A stretch of 64,000 nt of DNA from Bacteroidales bacterium (GCA_021740645.1 JAIOZL010000001.1:124001-188000), one strand, 5' to 3'; numbered from the stretch's first letter, positions 41,609-51,220 are shown. Notes: generated by a model not told the origin, from the letters alone. A program made the numbers and translations.

Positions 41609-42198
41609 TGTTACAGGATATTTTACAGGATTATCAAATTATACTTGCTTCCGGATCACCCAGAAGACAGCAACTATTAAAAGAACTTGGGATTAATTTT
41701 GCGGTCAGGGTTTTAGATGTGGAGGAAATATATCCTGAAAACCTCACCGGGAAAAAAATCGCAAAATATTTAGCCGAATTAAAATCCATAGCTTTTGATT
41801 TAAATGAATTAAGTGAAAAATCCATTATAATCACAGCGGATACCGTTGTATGGCAAAACGGAGAAGTCCTTCCCAAACCAAACGACAGGAAGCATGCAAT
41901 TAACGTACTTCAAAAGCTATCGGGGAATTCACACGAAGTTATTACCGGGGTTTGTTTAAGAAATTCAGAAAGGCTGGTTTCCTTTACTTCATCCACAAAG
42001 GTTTGGTTTAAAGCCTTATCTGAAGAAGAGATAGATTTTTATATTACAAACTACCAACCCTATGATAAAGCCGGTGCCTATGGTATTCAGGAATGGATAG
42101 GTTATATAGGTATTGAAAAAATAGAAGGGTCTTACTACAATGTTATGGGATTGCCAATTCAAATGCTTTATTCGGAATTGATCAATTTTGTTAAATAA
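41608..42198 (+). CDS. maf: Maf-like nucleotide pyrophosphatase
   Basis: A 196-residue Maf/HAM1-fold enzyme. The hallmark ILASGSPRRQQLL (12-24) and ITADTVVWQNGEVLPKP (73-89) are intact, as is K-A-G-A-Y-G-I-Q-E-W near the C-terminus. Maf proteins hydrolyse dTTP, UTP or modified nucleotides and can arrest septation when overproduced. Its ATG overlaps the stop of the UbiA-type gene. It ends the DUF2520-kdsC-ubiA-maf run. Confidence 0.97.
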   Translation: MLQDILQDYQIILASGSPRRQQLLKELGINFAVRVLDVEEIYPENLTGKKIAKYLAELKSIAFDLNELSEKSIIITADTVVWQNGEVLPKPNDRKHAINVLQKLSGNSHEVITGVCLRNSERLVSFTSSTKVWFKALSEEEIDFYITNYQPYDKAGAYGIQEWIGYIGIEKIEGSYYNVMGLPIQMLYSELINFVK

Positions 42199-42336
42199 TT
42201 CAAAGGGCAAAATTTATATCTTTTGATAATATATAATCTTATTCTAAGAAAATAGAAAATCCTTCATTTAAGTCTATTAAAGAATATCCTTTCGGAGTTT
42301 CGTTATAATCCGTAATTTTGCAGCAAATATTTTTGA

Positions 42337-43113
42337 ATGAACAAACCAGTCATATTAATAACGAATGACGATGGCATATTTGCTCCGGGGATAAGAAAAT
42401 TAATCGAGGTTGCCCGGCCACTGGGAAATGTGATTGTTGTTGCCCCTGATTCGCCCATGTCGGGAATGTCGCATGCAATCACAGTTAAAAACCCATTGCG
42501 TTTGCGAAAGATAGTAGAAGAGGAGAATTACCTTGAATACAGTTGCAACGGTACCCCGGTAGATGCTATGAAACTTGGCGAACAGGTTGTAATTGGCAAA
42601 AAGCCTGACATTGTACTTTCCGGTATCAATCATGGTTCCAATGCATCGGTCAATATTGTTTATTCAGGAACCATGGCAGCAGTTATCGAAGCCAATATCG
42701 ACGGAATTCCTGCCGTTGGATTTTCACTGTTGGATTATTCACATGATGCTGATTTCAGCGCAGTGGATGAGTTTATTCGAACAATAATTTTAAATGTATT
42801 GGAAAATGGACTACCCGAAGGTGTGGCACTTAATGTAAATATTCCTGCGGTACCCAAAAACCAGATTAAAGGAATAAAAGTATGCAGGCAGGCTAAAGGG
42901 AGGTGGGAAGAAGAATTTGATGCACGTACAGATCCTCATAATCGTGAATATTATTGGTTGACAGGTGCATTTAAAAATGGAGATATGGATAAAGATACCG
43001 ATTCATGGGCCCTGGCAAATAATTACATTTCTGTCGTTCCGGTTAACTATGACTTTACTGCACACAAAGCATTAAAAACAATTAGTAACTGGAAGATGAA
43101 TAATCAGGTTTAA
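42337..43113 (+). CDS. surE: 5'/3'-nucleotidase SurE
   Basis: A 258-residue metal-dependent nucleotidase of normal SurE length. The motif LITNDDG (8-13, metal-binding N10, D11, D12), the V-A-P-D-S-P-M-S-G-M-S segment (39-48), Y-S-C-N-G-T-P-V-D and L-S-G-I-N-H-G-S-N-A are all present. It removes phosphate from nucleoside monophosphates and short polyphosphates, and supports stationary-phase survival. A TAATTTTG box at 42313-42320 predicts a leader of about 12 bases, so surE probably begins a new unit that continues to lpxB. Confidence 0.98.
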   Translation: MNKPVILITNDDGIFAPGIRKLIEVARPLGNVIVVAPDSPMSGMSHAITVKNPLRLRKIVEEENYLEYSCNGTPVDAMKLGEQVVIGKKPDIVLSGINHGSNASVNIVYSGTMAAVIEANIDGIPAVGFSLLDYSHDADFSAVDEFIRTIILNVLENGLPEGVALNVNIPAVPKNQIKGIKVCRQAKGRWEEEFDARTDPHNREYYWLTGAFKNGDMDKDTDSWALANNYISVVPVNYDFTAHKALKTISNWKMNNQV

Positions 43114-43139
43114 TAATATAACTCCCTAATTAATCATTT

Positions 43140-43433
43140 ATGCAAATGTTCAAAAAAGATCACTACTTGTTTGGATTAGCCATTGGAATTTTAGTTCCGG
43201 TTTTGCTTTTTGGGATTATCTACCTGATTAATTTCCTGATTTTACAAACCGGGATTACTAAAACTAATTTAGATCTCCAATCACATGTCCTGATTAGTCT
43301 TTTTGGAAATCTTTTCCCCATACGGTATTATTTCGTAAACCTGAAATTTGAAAAAACCGGACGTGGTGTATTGCTGGTAACGTTTGCCTTTGTTCTGGTC
43401 TCATTTGCTTTTAAGGATATTCTGTTCCAATAA
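43140..43433 (+). CDS. Small three-helix membrane protein between surE and lpxB
   Basis: A 97-residue protein with three predicted membrane helices (about 11-34, 45-65 with a short amphipathic part, and 76-95). I know no family name for it. It sits 26 bases after surE and two bases before the lpxB ATG, so it is translated with them; a role in membrane or lipid A metabolism is a guess from position. Two adjacent start codons (43140 and 43146) fit. Confidence 0.8.
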   Translation: MQMFKKDHYLFGLAIGILVPVLLFGIIYLINFLILQTGITKTNLDLQSHVLISLFGNLFPIRYYFVNLKFEKTGRGVLLVTFAFVLVSFAFKDILFQ

Positions 43434-43435
43434 AC

Positions 43436-44560
43436 ATGAAGTTTTATATCATAGCCGGCGAAGCTTCAGGCGACCTCCATGCCTCCAATCTGATCAAAGA
43501 AATCAAGGGTCTGAATGCATCGGCTGAATTCAGATGCTGGGGTGGGGATTTAATGGAAAAGCAAGGAGCTGTTATTGTAAAGCACTACCGTGAACTTGCT
43601 TTTATGGGCTTTGCTGAAGTTCTGGCCAATATCCGCACTATTGCTGCAAATATCAAGTTTTGTAAGCAAGACATCCTTTCCTTTAAACCGGACGCCATAA
43701 TTTTGGTCGACTACCCGGGGTTTAACCTGCGTATTGCCGAATTTGCCAAAAAGCAAGGATATAAAGTATTTTACTATATATCACCCCAAATCTGGGCATG
43801 GAAAAAGAACAGGGTTTTCAAGATTAAAAAGTATGTCGACCGCATGTTTGTAATCCTTCCCTTCGAAAAAGAATTTTATGCACGCTATGATGTGGAAGTT
43901 GACTTTGTTGGCCATCCTTTATTGGATGTAACAGAACGGCTTAAGGGTCTGGGGGATCATAAATTCAGAGAAGCAAATCAATTGTCCAACAAACCGATCA
44001 TTGCACTATTACCCGGCTCAAGAAAGCAGGAGATAAAAAAAATGTTGGCTGTTATGCTATCTGTCACGGATATTTTCCCTGAATATCAATTTGTAGTTGC
44101 TGGCGCTCCTTCTATTGAAAAAACTTTTTACGATCCTTTTATTAAAAGTAATCCCGTAAAACTTGTAGAAGGACAAACCTATGAATTATTGCAAAATGCC
44201 TATGCTGCCCTGGTTACTTCCGGAACAGCTACCCTCGAAACGGCTTTGTTTGATGTTCCCGAAGTGGTTTGTTATAAAGGCAGTTTCATTTCCTATACCA
44301 TTGCCCGGCAGGTGGTGGATAAAAGTATTATTAAGTTTATCTCGCTGGTAAACCTCATTATGGATAGGGAAGTAGTGAAGGAATTGATTCAGGGTGACCT
44401 CACGAGAAAGAAACTCAGCGATGAATTATTGAAAATTACACAACATGGCAACTACAGGGAAAAACTTCTCAGCGAATATGCCATGTTAAAGACAAAACTT
44501 GGTGGGGAAGGAGCTTCACATAAAACCGCAGAAAAAATTATAAACTTCCTTCAATCTTAA
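43436..44560 (+). CDS. lpxB: Lipid-A-disaccharide synthase
   Basis: A 374-residue GT19 enzyme. It condenses UDP-2,3-diacylglucosamine and lipid X to the lipid A disaccharide on the cytoplasmic membrane face. The N-terminus IIAGEASGDLHASNLI, the central Y-I-S-P-Q-I-W-A-W-K, V-D-F-V-G-H-P-L-L-D and A-L-L-P-G-S-R-K-Q-E-I motifs, and the C-terminal T-S-G-T-A-T-L-E-T-A sugar-nucleotide site are all in place. Its presence shows a lipopolysaccharide-bearing cell. It begins two bases after the small membrane protein gene. Confidence 0.98.
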   Translation: MKFYIIAGEASGDLHASNLIKEIKGLNASAEFRCWGGDLMEKQGAVIVKHYRELAFMGFAEVLANIRTIAANIKFCKQDILSFKPDAIILVDYPGFNLRIAEFAKKQGYKVFYYISPQIWAWKKNRVFKIKKYVDRMFVILPFEKEFYARYDVEVDFVGHPLLDVTERLKGLGDHKFREANQLSNKPIIALLPGSRKQEIKKMLAVMLSVTDIFPEYQFVVAGAPSIEKTFYDPFIKSNPVKLVEGQTYELLQNAYAALVTSGTATLETALFDVPEVVCYKGSFISYTIARQVVDKSIIKFISLVNLIMDREVVKELIQGDLTRKKLSDELLKITQHGNYREKLLSEYAMLKTKLGGEGASHKTAEKIINFLQS

Positions 44561-44625
44561 TTGTTAGTTTTATTTTAGGCAAAGGATTTGAATCATTGCC
44601 TGATATTCGAAAAACTACAATTATT

Positions 44626-45441
44626 ATGCATAATAAAACAATCCTTATTACTGGATCCACCGACGGTATTGGCCTGCAGACTGCTGTGGAGTTGGCCCAA
44701 ATGGGTGGACACATTATCGTTCATGGCAGAAACCAGCAAAAAGCAAAACTAGCCAGAGAAGGTATTCTGAAGCAGACTTCAAATGAACACATTGAATATG
44801 TAGTGGGTGATTTATCTTCTCTCGATGAAATAAGGCAGATGGCAAAAGATATCCATGAAAGATTCGATAAAATTGATGTACTGATCAATAATGCCGGCGT
44901 AATTAAAAAACAACGTGAATTAAACCAGGATGGCTTTGAAATGACTTTTGCCGTCAATCATTTATCCTATTTTTTTCTAACGGGATTATTACTCGATTTG
45001 ATAGAAAAATCGGAATACAGCCGAATTGTCAATGTAGCTTCCATGGCTCACGCTTCTTCCTTAGACTTTGATAATTTGCAAAGCGAAAAGTATTTCGACA
45101 GCTATGACGCATATTCCAGATCGAAACTCTGCAATATTTTATTCACGTATAAACTGGCTGAAATGTTAACCGATACTCACATCTCGGCCAATGTTTTACA
45201 TCCCGGTGTAATAGGTACAAAGTTACTCCGCGAAGGCTGGGGGAGTGGTGGCTCTTCCTTGAGTAATGGTGTAAGAAATAGTGTTTATTTGGCTACCAAC
45301 CCCGAATTGAAAAATGTTTCGGGTAAGTACTTTTCAAACTTAAAGGTAGTCAGGTCTTCCTCCATTTCCTATGACATTGATATTCAAAATAAACTTTGGG
45401 AGAAAAGTGAAAAAATGACGGATTTTCATTTTCAGCTTTAA
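44626..45441 (+). CDS. Short-chain dehydrogenase/reductase, retinol dehydrogenase-like
   Basis: A 271-residue classical SDR. The cofactor motif is TGSTDGIG (9-16), R41 and K45-type residues after the second strand (VHGRNQQKAK) favour NADP(H), N-N-A-G is present near 87, and the active site is Ser near 136 with Y-D-A-Y-S-R-S-K (YxxxK). The C-terminal half resembles eukaryotic retinol dehydrogenases. The substrate is unknown. ATG 44626 sits just before the first strand; the TTG at 44596 would add ten residues with no family match. It follows lpxB by 65 bases. Confidence 0.93.
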   Translation: MHNKTILITGSTDGIGLQTAVELAQMGGHIIVHGRNQQKAKLAREGILKQTSNEHIEYVVGDLSSLDEIRQMAKDIHERFDKIDVLINNAGVIKKQRELNQDGFEMTFAVNHLSYFFLTGLLLDLIEKSEYSRIVNVASMAHASSLDFDNLQSEKYFDSYDAYSRSKLCNILFTYKLAEMLTDTHISANVLHPGVIGTKLLREGWGSGGSSLSNGVRNSVYLATNPELKNVSGKYFSNLKVVRSSSISYDIDIQNKLWEKSEKMTDFHFQL

Positions 45442-45461
45442 CTCTTCTCCATAAAAAGTAC

Positions 45462-45492
45462 TTGATATTTTGAGCTTATTATAGTATCTTTG
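45462..45492 (+). promoter_or_regulatory. Promoter of the M19-like dipeptidase gene
   Basis: TTG (45462-45464), 20 bases, TATCTTTG (45485-45492), a full consensus. Transcription should begin near 45497, 28 bases before the ATG. Confidence 0.7.
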
Positions 45493-45524
45493 AAACTAAT
45501 CATTTCCTACTAAAACCTATTGCT

Positions 45525-47303
45525 ATGAAAATTTATGATCTGCATGCTCACCCATCAATTAAAGCCTATGGGAACCGTTTTGAAGACGGAAAATTTGATA
45601 TTTGGAAAGACCGGAAACACTTTCTTCCCAAACTGTCCTTAATCGACCGGCCTTTTACCGGGCTACTTTCCATATTTAACAGGCCAGTGGCAGGATATCT
45701 TCGGGGGAACCTTGAACATCTGGGGGATGAAATGGCGGCGATGATATCTCAGGCAAATTTGAAAGCCGCATCTCAGGGGAAAGTCAAATGTATATTTTTA
45801 TCTATTTACCCGGTTGAAAGGGAATTTTATACACGCGGGAAGAAAAAGGAAAAAGGGACACAGGACAAACTACAATCATGGATATCCGGACAGAGTGTGG
45901 ATTATGTGGATGATGTGCAAGCGGGTAGATTTAGTTATTGGGATCAGTATCTTGAAGAGATTAAACTATTGGTTGAAGGCCAGGCGAAAGAATTGGGCAA
46001 CACCCAGTGGAAATATAAAATAATTACAAGTTATGAGGACTTTGAGATCATTGAACCTGATGAAAATACAATAGGAATAATTATTTCAGCTGAAGGGATT
46101 CAGTCAATGGCCTCCAATATCAAAGGCCAGGATAAAGACTTTTTTGCCCTGAAAAAAGCGGCGAAAAAAAATACAGAGGACTTCAAAAACTGGAGAAAAC
46201 AACTATTGGAAAATATTAAATATGTAAAAGAAAATCAGGAGATTAAAAAATACTCTCCCTTGTATGTTACCGTGGCTCATCATTTTTTCAATTATATCAC
46301 AGGGCATTGTAAATCACTGATGGATGTGCGGTTTGGCCCATTGGGTGCCTTAATATTTAAACAGGATGGAAAATATGAAGAGGATGGCGAAAACCTTTCC
46401 TATTATGAATGGGGGTTTGTGGGTGATTATGGTAAATCGGTTTTTAAAGAGTTGTTAAGGCGGGATCCTGCAAATAATATCCGCAGAATTATTGTGGATA
46501 TTAAACATTTAAGCCCCCAATCCCGTCTGGAATATTATAAAATGTTAGAAACTGAATATGTTGGTGAAAATATTCCGGTACTATGTAGCCATACCGCATG
46601 TAACGGAGTGAAAAAGCTTGTACATACGATTAGCAATAAAATGAAAGAGGAGTCGGAATTCCAGGTGATGGAGTTAAATACTTATGATGAGGATATTATA
46701 AAGATTTATGAAACTGGTGGCGTTATGGGACTTATGCTCGACGATAGCCGGATTTGCTGTAAAGGTGTTTCTAAGCAAATAAAACAGCACAACCGAAAAA
46801 TTGATAAGTATGAGAGAGAAATTGACAAGAATAAAAGGGAACTGGAAAAAACAGAGGATATAGCCAAACAAAAGAAATTGATTCGCGAAATCAATAGTTT
46901 TAAAGGACTGATCGTGGGCCAGGAAGTGGTTATTACTGAGCTGTATTGCATGAACTTTTTTCGTCAGGTTTTTCATGTGGTAAAAGTACTTCAGGGCAAT
47001 CCTGCAAATGCTGGAAATAGGGCCTGGGATATCTTGTGCATTGGATCGGATTATGACGGGGCTATTAGCCCAATGGATTTATATGGATCGTATAGCCGTA
47101 TTGATGAATTCGCTGATGACCTGGTGAAGCATTGGGAAAGCAGGTTAGTAAAACCTGATGCATTTGATGAACTTGATTACCAGGCCTCGTTGTTTGGAAA
47201 AGATCCCGAACATTGGATCAGGAAAGTATTTGAAACTAATCTTAATGATTTTCTCAGGAAATATTTTCATGAGGATTACCTGGTACATGGCAATGTACAC
47301 TAA
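45525..47303 (+). CDS. M19 (membrane dipeptidase)-like metallopeptidase with coiled-coil insert
   Basis: A 592-residue amidohydrolase-fold protein related to renal dipeptidase family M19. Candidate metal ligands and catalytic residues are H7/H9 (DLHAHPS; HxH where classical M19 has HxD), E190 (IISAEG), H252/H253 (VAHHF), H356 (CSHTACNG) and D509/D511 (IGSDYDG). It is about 200 residues longer than classical members: extra material lies at 100-165 and a Lys/Glu-rich coiled coil at about 417-455, between the SHT and GSD motifs. No signal peptide is seen, so it should be cytoplasmic. The substrate is not known; dipeptide hydrolysis is only a family default. It is transcribed alone. Confidence 0.85.
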   Translation: MKIYDLHAHPSIKAYGNRFEDGKFDIWKDRKHFLPKLSLIDRPFTGLLSIFNRPVAGYLRGNLEHLGDEMAAMISQANLKAASQGKVKCIFLSIYPVEREFYTRGKKKEKGTQDKLQSWISGQSVDYVDDVQAGRFSYWDQYLEEIKLLVEGQAKELGNTQWKYKIITSYEDFEIIEPDENTIGIIISAEGIQSMASNIKGQDKDFFALKKAAKKNTEDFKNWRKQLLENIKYVKENQEIKKYSPLYVTVAHHFFNYITGHCKSLMDVRFGPLGALIFKQDGKYEEDGENLSYYEWGFVGDYGKSVFKELLRRDPANNIRRIIVDIKHLSPQSRLEYYKMLETEYVGENIPVLCSHTACNGVKKLVHTISNKMKEESEFQVMELNTYDEDIIKIYETGGVMGLMLDDSRICCKGVSKQIKQHNRKIDKYEREIDKNKRELEKTEDIAKQKKLIREINSFKGLIVGQEVVITELYCMNFFRQVFHVVKVLQGNPANAGNRAWDILCIGSDYDGAISPMDLYGSYSRIDEFADDLVKHWESRLVKPDAFDELDYQASLFGKDPEHWIRKVFETNLNDFLRKYFHEDYLVHGNVH

Positions 47304-47460
47304 TGCCTATCACCTTATTTTAGATTAAAAGTAAAAGCGATAAGTTTGTTGGATACCCGCTTATCTATAAGCTTAATCATGTTGAAATAATCTGGTTAAC
47401 TAAATATCTGGCAATACTTTAATCAATATCTTTGTTCCTTTTATATTATTAACATTTCAG

Positions 47461-48690
47461 ATGAAATTTGACGAATTTAAATTAAATGAAGCTTTACTCG
47501 AGGGGTTATCCTACATGGGATTTGAGAAAGCAACGGTAATTCAGGAACAAGCCATTCCACAGATTATGCAAAACAGGGACCTTATTGCCTGTGCCCAGAC
47601 AGGTACCGGAAAAACCGCTGCTTTTGTCCTTCCCATATTGCATAAACTGGCCACCAGTGAGCGAACCGGGGTAAATACACTGATAATTGCACCTACCCGC
47701 GAACTGGCTATTCAGATCGAGCAACAAATACAGGGATTTTCCTATTTTGTAAATGCAAACTCTGTCGTTGTATACGGAGGTGGAGACGGCTCAGGATGGG
47801 ATAAGGAAAAAAAGGCACTTACAAGTGATACGGATATTGTAGTAGCTACTCCGGGCAAATTAATTGCCCACTTAAAAATGGGGTATGTAAAACTTGATAA
47901 AGTTGAACACCTTATTCTGGATGAGGCCGATAAAATGCTCGATATGGGGTTTTTGAATGATATTCAGAAAATCATTTCCCATATACCGGAAAAAAGGCAA
48001 ACACTGATGTTTAGTGCCACAATGCCAGCCAAAATCCGGCAACTTAGCAAACAGATTTTGAAAAATCCTGTAGAGATAAGTATCGAAATGTCAAAGCCTG
48101 CTGAGGGCGTTTTACAGGCAGCATATTTAACATTTGATGCACAGAAAACACCACTTATAAGTACTTTAATTGAAGATAAGCCTGATTTCACGGGCATCTT
48201 GATATTTACTTCCACAAAAAGTAAAGTATCAGAAATTCTTAGAGCGCTAAAGAGAAAAGGCCATGCAGCCGAAGGAATTTCCTCTGATCTGGAACAAAAT
48301 GAAAGGAACGAAGTCCTGACCCGGTTCCGGTCGAAACAAACCCGTATTTTAGTGGCTACCGATGTTTTAAGCAGGGGGATTGATATAAAAGACATCAACC
48401 TTATTATTAATTACGATGTTCCTGGTGATGCCGAAGATTATGTGCACAGGGTGGGCCGGACTGCCAGGGGTACTGCCACTGGTATAGCCATTACATTGAT
48501 TAATGAAAAAGACATGGGTAGGTTTAAACGGATCGAAGAACTAATTGAGCGTAAAGTACTGAAGATACCACTTCCTACTGAGTTAGGTGACGGCCCTGAA
48601 TGGAATACAAAATCAACATTCGACAGACGGGGCTTTAAGCCAAAGCAGAAAGGAAAAAAGTGGAATAATAAGGATCGCAGAAAAAAATAG
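47461..48690 (+). CDS. DEAD-box ATP-dependent RNA helicase
   Basis: A 409-residue helicase core with short basic tail. All motifs are present: Q motif (F-E-K-A-T-V-I-Q-E-Q), AQTGTGKT (45-52), P-T-R-E-L-A, DEAD in L-D-E-A-D-K-M-L, S-A-T, and the second-domain R-G-I-D and H-R-V-G-R-T-A-R. The end is rich in Lys and Arg, which helps RNA binding. It resembles RhlE-type helicases used in ribosome assembly and cold adaptation. A TATCTTTG box at 47427-47434 predicts a leader of about 22 bases. Confidence 0.97.
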   Translation: MKFDEFKLNEALLEGLSYMGFEKATVIQEQAIPQIMQNRDLIACAQTGTGKTAAFVLPILHKLATSERTGVNTLIIAPTRELAIQIEQQIQGFSYFVNANSVVVYGGGDGSGWDKEKKALTSDTDIVVATPGKLIAHLKMGYVKLDKVEHLILDEADKMLDMGFLNDIQKIISHIPEKRQTLMFSATMPAKIRQLSKQILKNPVEISIEMSKPAEGVLQAAYLTFDAQKTPLISTLIEDKPDFTGILIFTSTKSKVSEILRALKRKGHAAEGISSDLEQNERNEVLTRFRSKQTRILVATDVLSRGIDIKDINLIINYDVPGDAEDYVHRVGRTARGTATGIAITLINEKDMGRFKRIEELIERKVLKIPLPTELGDGPEWNTKSTFDRRGFKPKQKGKKWNNKDRRKK

Positions 48691-48717
48691 CATGAAGTTA
48701 AACCGAAGATGAAAGCT

Positions 48718-49647
48718 TTAATAATTTTTCCTTTTAATTTCCCGTGCAATCCAATGGGATAGTTTTTCTGAGCCTGAATAATTCAGGTGGTCTTCATCAT
48801 ACCAATTGAAGGGATCATTGAATATTTCAAAAGGAGGAATTATTACCTCTCCGTAATCAACATATGTATTATATTCATTTGGAATTTTAGTTTGAATTCC
48901 ATACGAAGGCAGGTAAAGAAAAAAGAGCTTAATATTATGCTGCCTGCAAAATTTATCGATCTTGTATAAATAGTGCCTCGAAAATCGCATGTAGAAATTC
49001 CTTTCAATATCCGATAATTGGGGTCCAGGAATTGACCTTTTTGTTTTGATTTCCTCAAGATAACTCAAAGAAGCAGTATCGGAAGTTGTGCCATGTCCAA
49101 AATCCTGGGTATTTATTGGAACAAAATCATAGGATTGGTAAAGTTGGTCCTGGAATATATCCAACTTGTAAATAAAATGTGTCCAAACATCAGTGAAATA
49201 ATCCCTGTTAAAAAACTTATTGGCCATGAGCACATCACTCGTTTTTGCTAAATAAGGGAAAATCGGATGGCTGTATCTTCCCTCGTCTTCCCTGACTTCG
49301 ATAAAAACAACCTTCGGGTTTTTAGTGAGAAGGGTTTCTTTTAGTAATACATAGGCCAAATCTCTTCCTGGCCGGCAATAACCCATATTGGCTATATGTA
49401 AAACCTTAGGATTAAGTTCTCTTTCTATTATTTTCTCGTTGATACTATTAAGGGTTTGAGATGTCCCTAAAAATAAAATATCAATAGGTTTGGTATTATT
49501 ATTTAATCTGTCATAGATCCATTTTGCATGATTGGAGCAGTCATTTTCCAGGCCCAGATATAATAGTCGTTTGTTTACAGGTAAAAGCAACACGACAATC
49601 CATATTGGCAGAATAAATAAAACGATATTTATCAAGAGCTTCTTCAT
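48718..49647 (-). CDS. SGNH-like protein paired with MBOAT acyltransferase
   Basis: A 309-residue protein with an N-terminal signal anchor (about 5-24) and an SGNH/GDSL-like periplasmic domain. The F-L-G-T-S-Q-T-L-N-S block at about 57-66 corresponds to the Ser-containing block I and the C-terminal WYDEDHLNYSG holds the D-x-x-H pair (here D-x-H spacing is D-E-D-H). Its ATG overlaps the stop of the MBOAT gene by one base, so they are co-translated. In alginate and other systems an AlgJ/AlgX-like or DUF1574-like protein works with MBOAT to acetylate surface sugars; the same task is inferred here. Catalytic activity is not certain. Confidence 0.75.
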   Translation of the reverse strand: MKKLLINIVLFILPIWIVVLLLPVNKRLLYLGLENDCSNHAKWIYDRLNNNTKPIDILFLGTSQTLNSINEKIIERELNPKVLHIANMGYCRPGRDLAYVLLKETLLTKNPKVVFIEVREDEGRYSHPIFPYLAKTSDVLMANKFFNRDYFTDVWTHFIYKLDIFQDQLYQSYDFVPINTQDFGHGTTSDTASLSYLEEIKTKRSIPGPQLSDIERNFYMRFSRHYLYKIDKFCRQHNIKLFFLYLPSYGIQTKIPNEYNTYVDYGEVIIPPFEIFNDPFNWYDEDHLNYSGSEKLSHWIAREIKRKNY

Positions 49648-51071
49648 TAAAACTGGAAATAGATAAAATAGGGTTTTACATCAAAATTTCCCACAGTAAC
49701 AATTATGAATATGATCGTGTAGTACAAAACCCACCTAAACCATTTTTTCTTTTGCTTGATCCATTCTGAAAAATCCAACATTTTTATCTGATACTCAATG
49801 ATCATAAAAAGGATAAATACACCAAAAAAGACAAAAAATTTGAATGCTGTAAATGAGGATATGCCATTCCATATTCCTTCCATCGACCATGTGTTCCAAT
49901 CAAATAATGAACCTGACAATTGAATAAAATGTGTGGTGTTTTCTGCACGAAATGGAATTAATAATAAAACAAAACATGCAAATACAAAAAACCCTTTTAG
50001 TGTTTTATTTATATTGAATTTAATTCGTTTTTCAATAATCAATAACACTCCGTGCAAGCCACCCCATATGAGGAAAGTTAAATTTGCACCATGCCAAAGG
50101 CCGGAGAGTGAAAACGTGATAAACAAGTTAAAATTAACCCTGGCAATACTTCCTCTGCTTCCTCCCAAAGGAATATAAACGTAATCACGGAACCAGGTGG
50201 AAAGGGATATATGCCACCTTTGCCAAAGCTCCTGGAAGGAAATGGAAAAAAATGGTGTTTGAAAATTTTTCATCAAATCAAATCCAAGCATCTTTGAGAG
50301 CCCAATAGCAATATCTGAATAGCCTGAAAAATCAGCATAAACCTGGAAAGCGAAAAATAAGGCTCCCAACAAAGTTGTAACTCCTGAAAGAGGTTGATCA
50401 GGCCCATATAAATTGTCAACTAAAATCCCAAAATTATCTGCAATAACAATTTTTTTAAACAGACCCCAAAGGATAATTCTCAATCCATCCACACTTTTTT
50501 TATAATCAAAAATCTTTTTTTCCTGGAACTGGTGAAGTAGTTGGCTTGCCCTTTCAATGGGCCCAGCCACCAGTTGCGGGAAAAAGGAAACAAAAACAAA
50601 AAACGAAAAAATATCTTTAGTGGGTTGAATTTTTTTAAGGTATATGTCGATGCTGTAACTGAGTGTTTGAAAGGTATAAAACGAAACCCCTACAGGCAAT
50701 ATAATGTGCAGCGTATGTATGTTTAAGTTTATTGAAAATAGCGACAGTAAATCATGGAGTGAACTAATGAAAAAATTAAAATATTTGAAAAATCCAAGGA
50801 TCCCTAAATTGATAACTATACTTGAAATTAATAATAATTTTCGTTTTAACTGATTGTTGAAATAAAACAGCATGAGGCCTATAAGGTAATCAGTTAATGA
50901 ACTTATTATAATCAGGCTAAGAAAACGCCAATCCCAGAAAGCATAAAAAAGATAGCTGGCCAAAGTGGTAAAGACATTCCTGACCAAAACCCCCATTTTA
51001 TTATTTATCCACCAGTAAAGTAGGAAAAAAGCAACAAAGAATACCAGAAATGTTGAAGAATTAAAAACCAT
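49647..51071 (-). CDS. MBOAT-family O-acyltransferase (AlgI-like)
   Basis: A 474-residue multi-pass membrane acyltransferase with about ten helices. The MBOAT core includes F-S-G-Y-S-D-I-A-I-G-L, W-R-W-H-I-S-L-S-T-W-F-R-D-Y-V-Y-I-P-L-G-G and the catalytic-His region LSGLWHGANLTFLIWG. Relatives such as AlgI, PatA and DltB move acyl groups across the membrane to exported polysaccharides or cell-wall polymers. It is coupled by a one-base overlap to the SGNH-like gene downstream. A TATTTTTG box on the minus strand (51110-51117) overlaps an inverted repeat ahead of the start. Target glycan unknown. Confidence 0.95.
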   Translation of the reverse strand: MVFNSSTFLVFFVAFFLLYWWINNKMGVLVRNVFTTLASYLFYAFWDWRFLSLIIISSLTDYLIGLMLFYFNNQLKRKLLLISSIVINLGILGFFKYFNFFISSLHDLLSLFSINLNIHTLHIILPVGVSFYTFQTLSYSIDIYLKKIQPTKDIFSFFVFVSFFPQLVAGPIERASQLLHQFQEKKIFDYKKSVDGLRIILWGLFKKIVIADNFGILVDNLYGPDQPLSGVTTLLGALFFAFQVYADFSGYSDIAIGLSKMLGFDLMKNFQTPFFSISFQELWQRWHISLSTWFRDYVYIPLGGSRGSIARVNFNLFITFSLSGLWHGANLTFLIWGGLHGVLLIIEKRIKFNINKTLKGFFVFACFVLLLIPFRAENTTHFIQLSGSLFDWNTWSMEGIWNGISSFTAFKFFVFFGVFILFMIIEYQIKMLDFSEWIKQKKKWFRWVLYYTIIFIIVTVGNFDVKPYFIYFQF

Positions 51072-51123
51072 TTATGCTATTTGATTTAAATGGGATTTAT
51101 GCTTAACAGCAAAAATAGCATAA
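51072..51123. promoter_or_regulatory. Perfect 11-base inverted repeat upstream of the MBOAT gene
   Basis: TTATGCTATTT (51072-51082) and AAATAGCATAA (51113-51123) are exact reverse complements separated by 30 bases. The right arm covers the probable -7 box, the left arm abuts the ATG. It could be an operator or a long-range RNA hairpin. Confidence 0.5.
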
Positions 51124-51160
51124 GTTTTTGTTAGGGATAGAAATGCATCGATTTAAGAAA

Positions 51161-51198
51161 AACAAAAAAAGAGGCAGGATTACGTCTCTGCCTCTTTT
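51161..51198 (-). terminator. Terminator of the C10 peptidase gene
   Basis: An 11-base perfect stem (51167-51177 with 51188-51198) is followed on the minus strand by a run of T (complement of 51161-51170). It begins 23 bases after the stop codon. It may also stop transcription leaving the plus strand. Confidence 0.85.
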
Positions 51199-51220
51199 CG
51201 CCTTTATATTAATAATCTAT

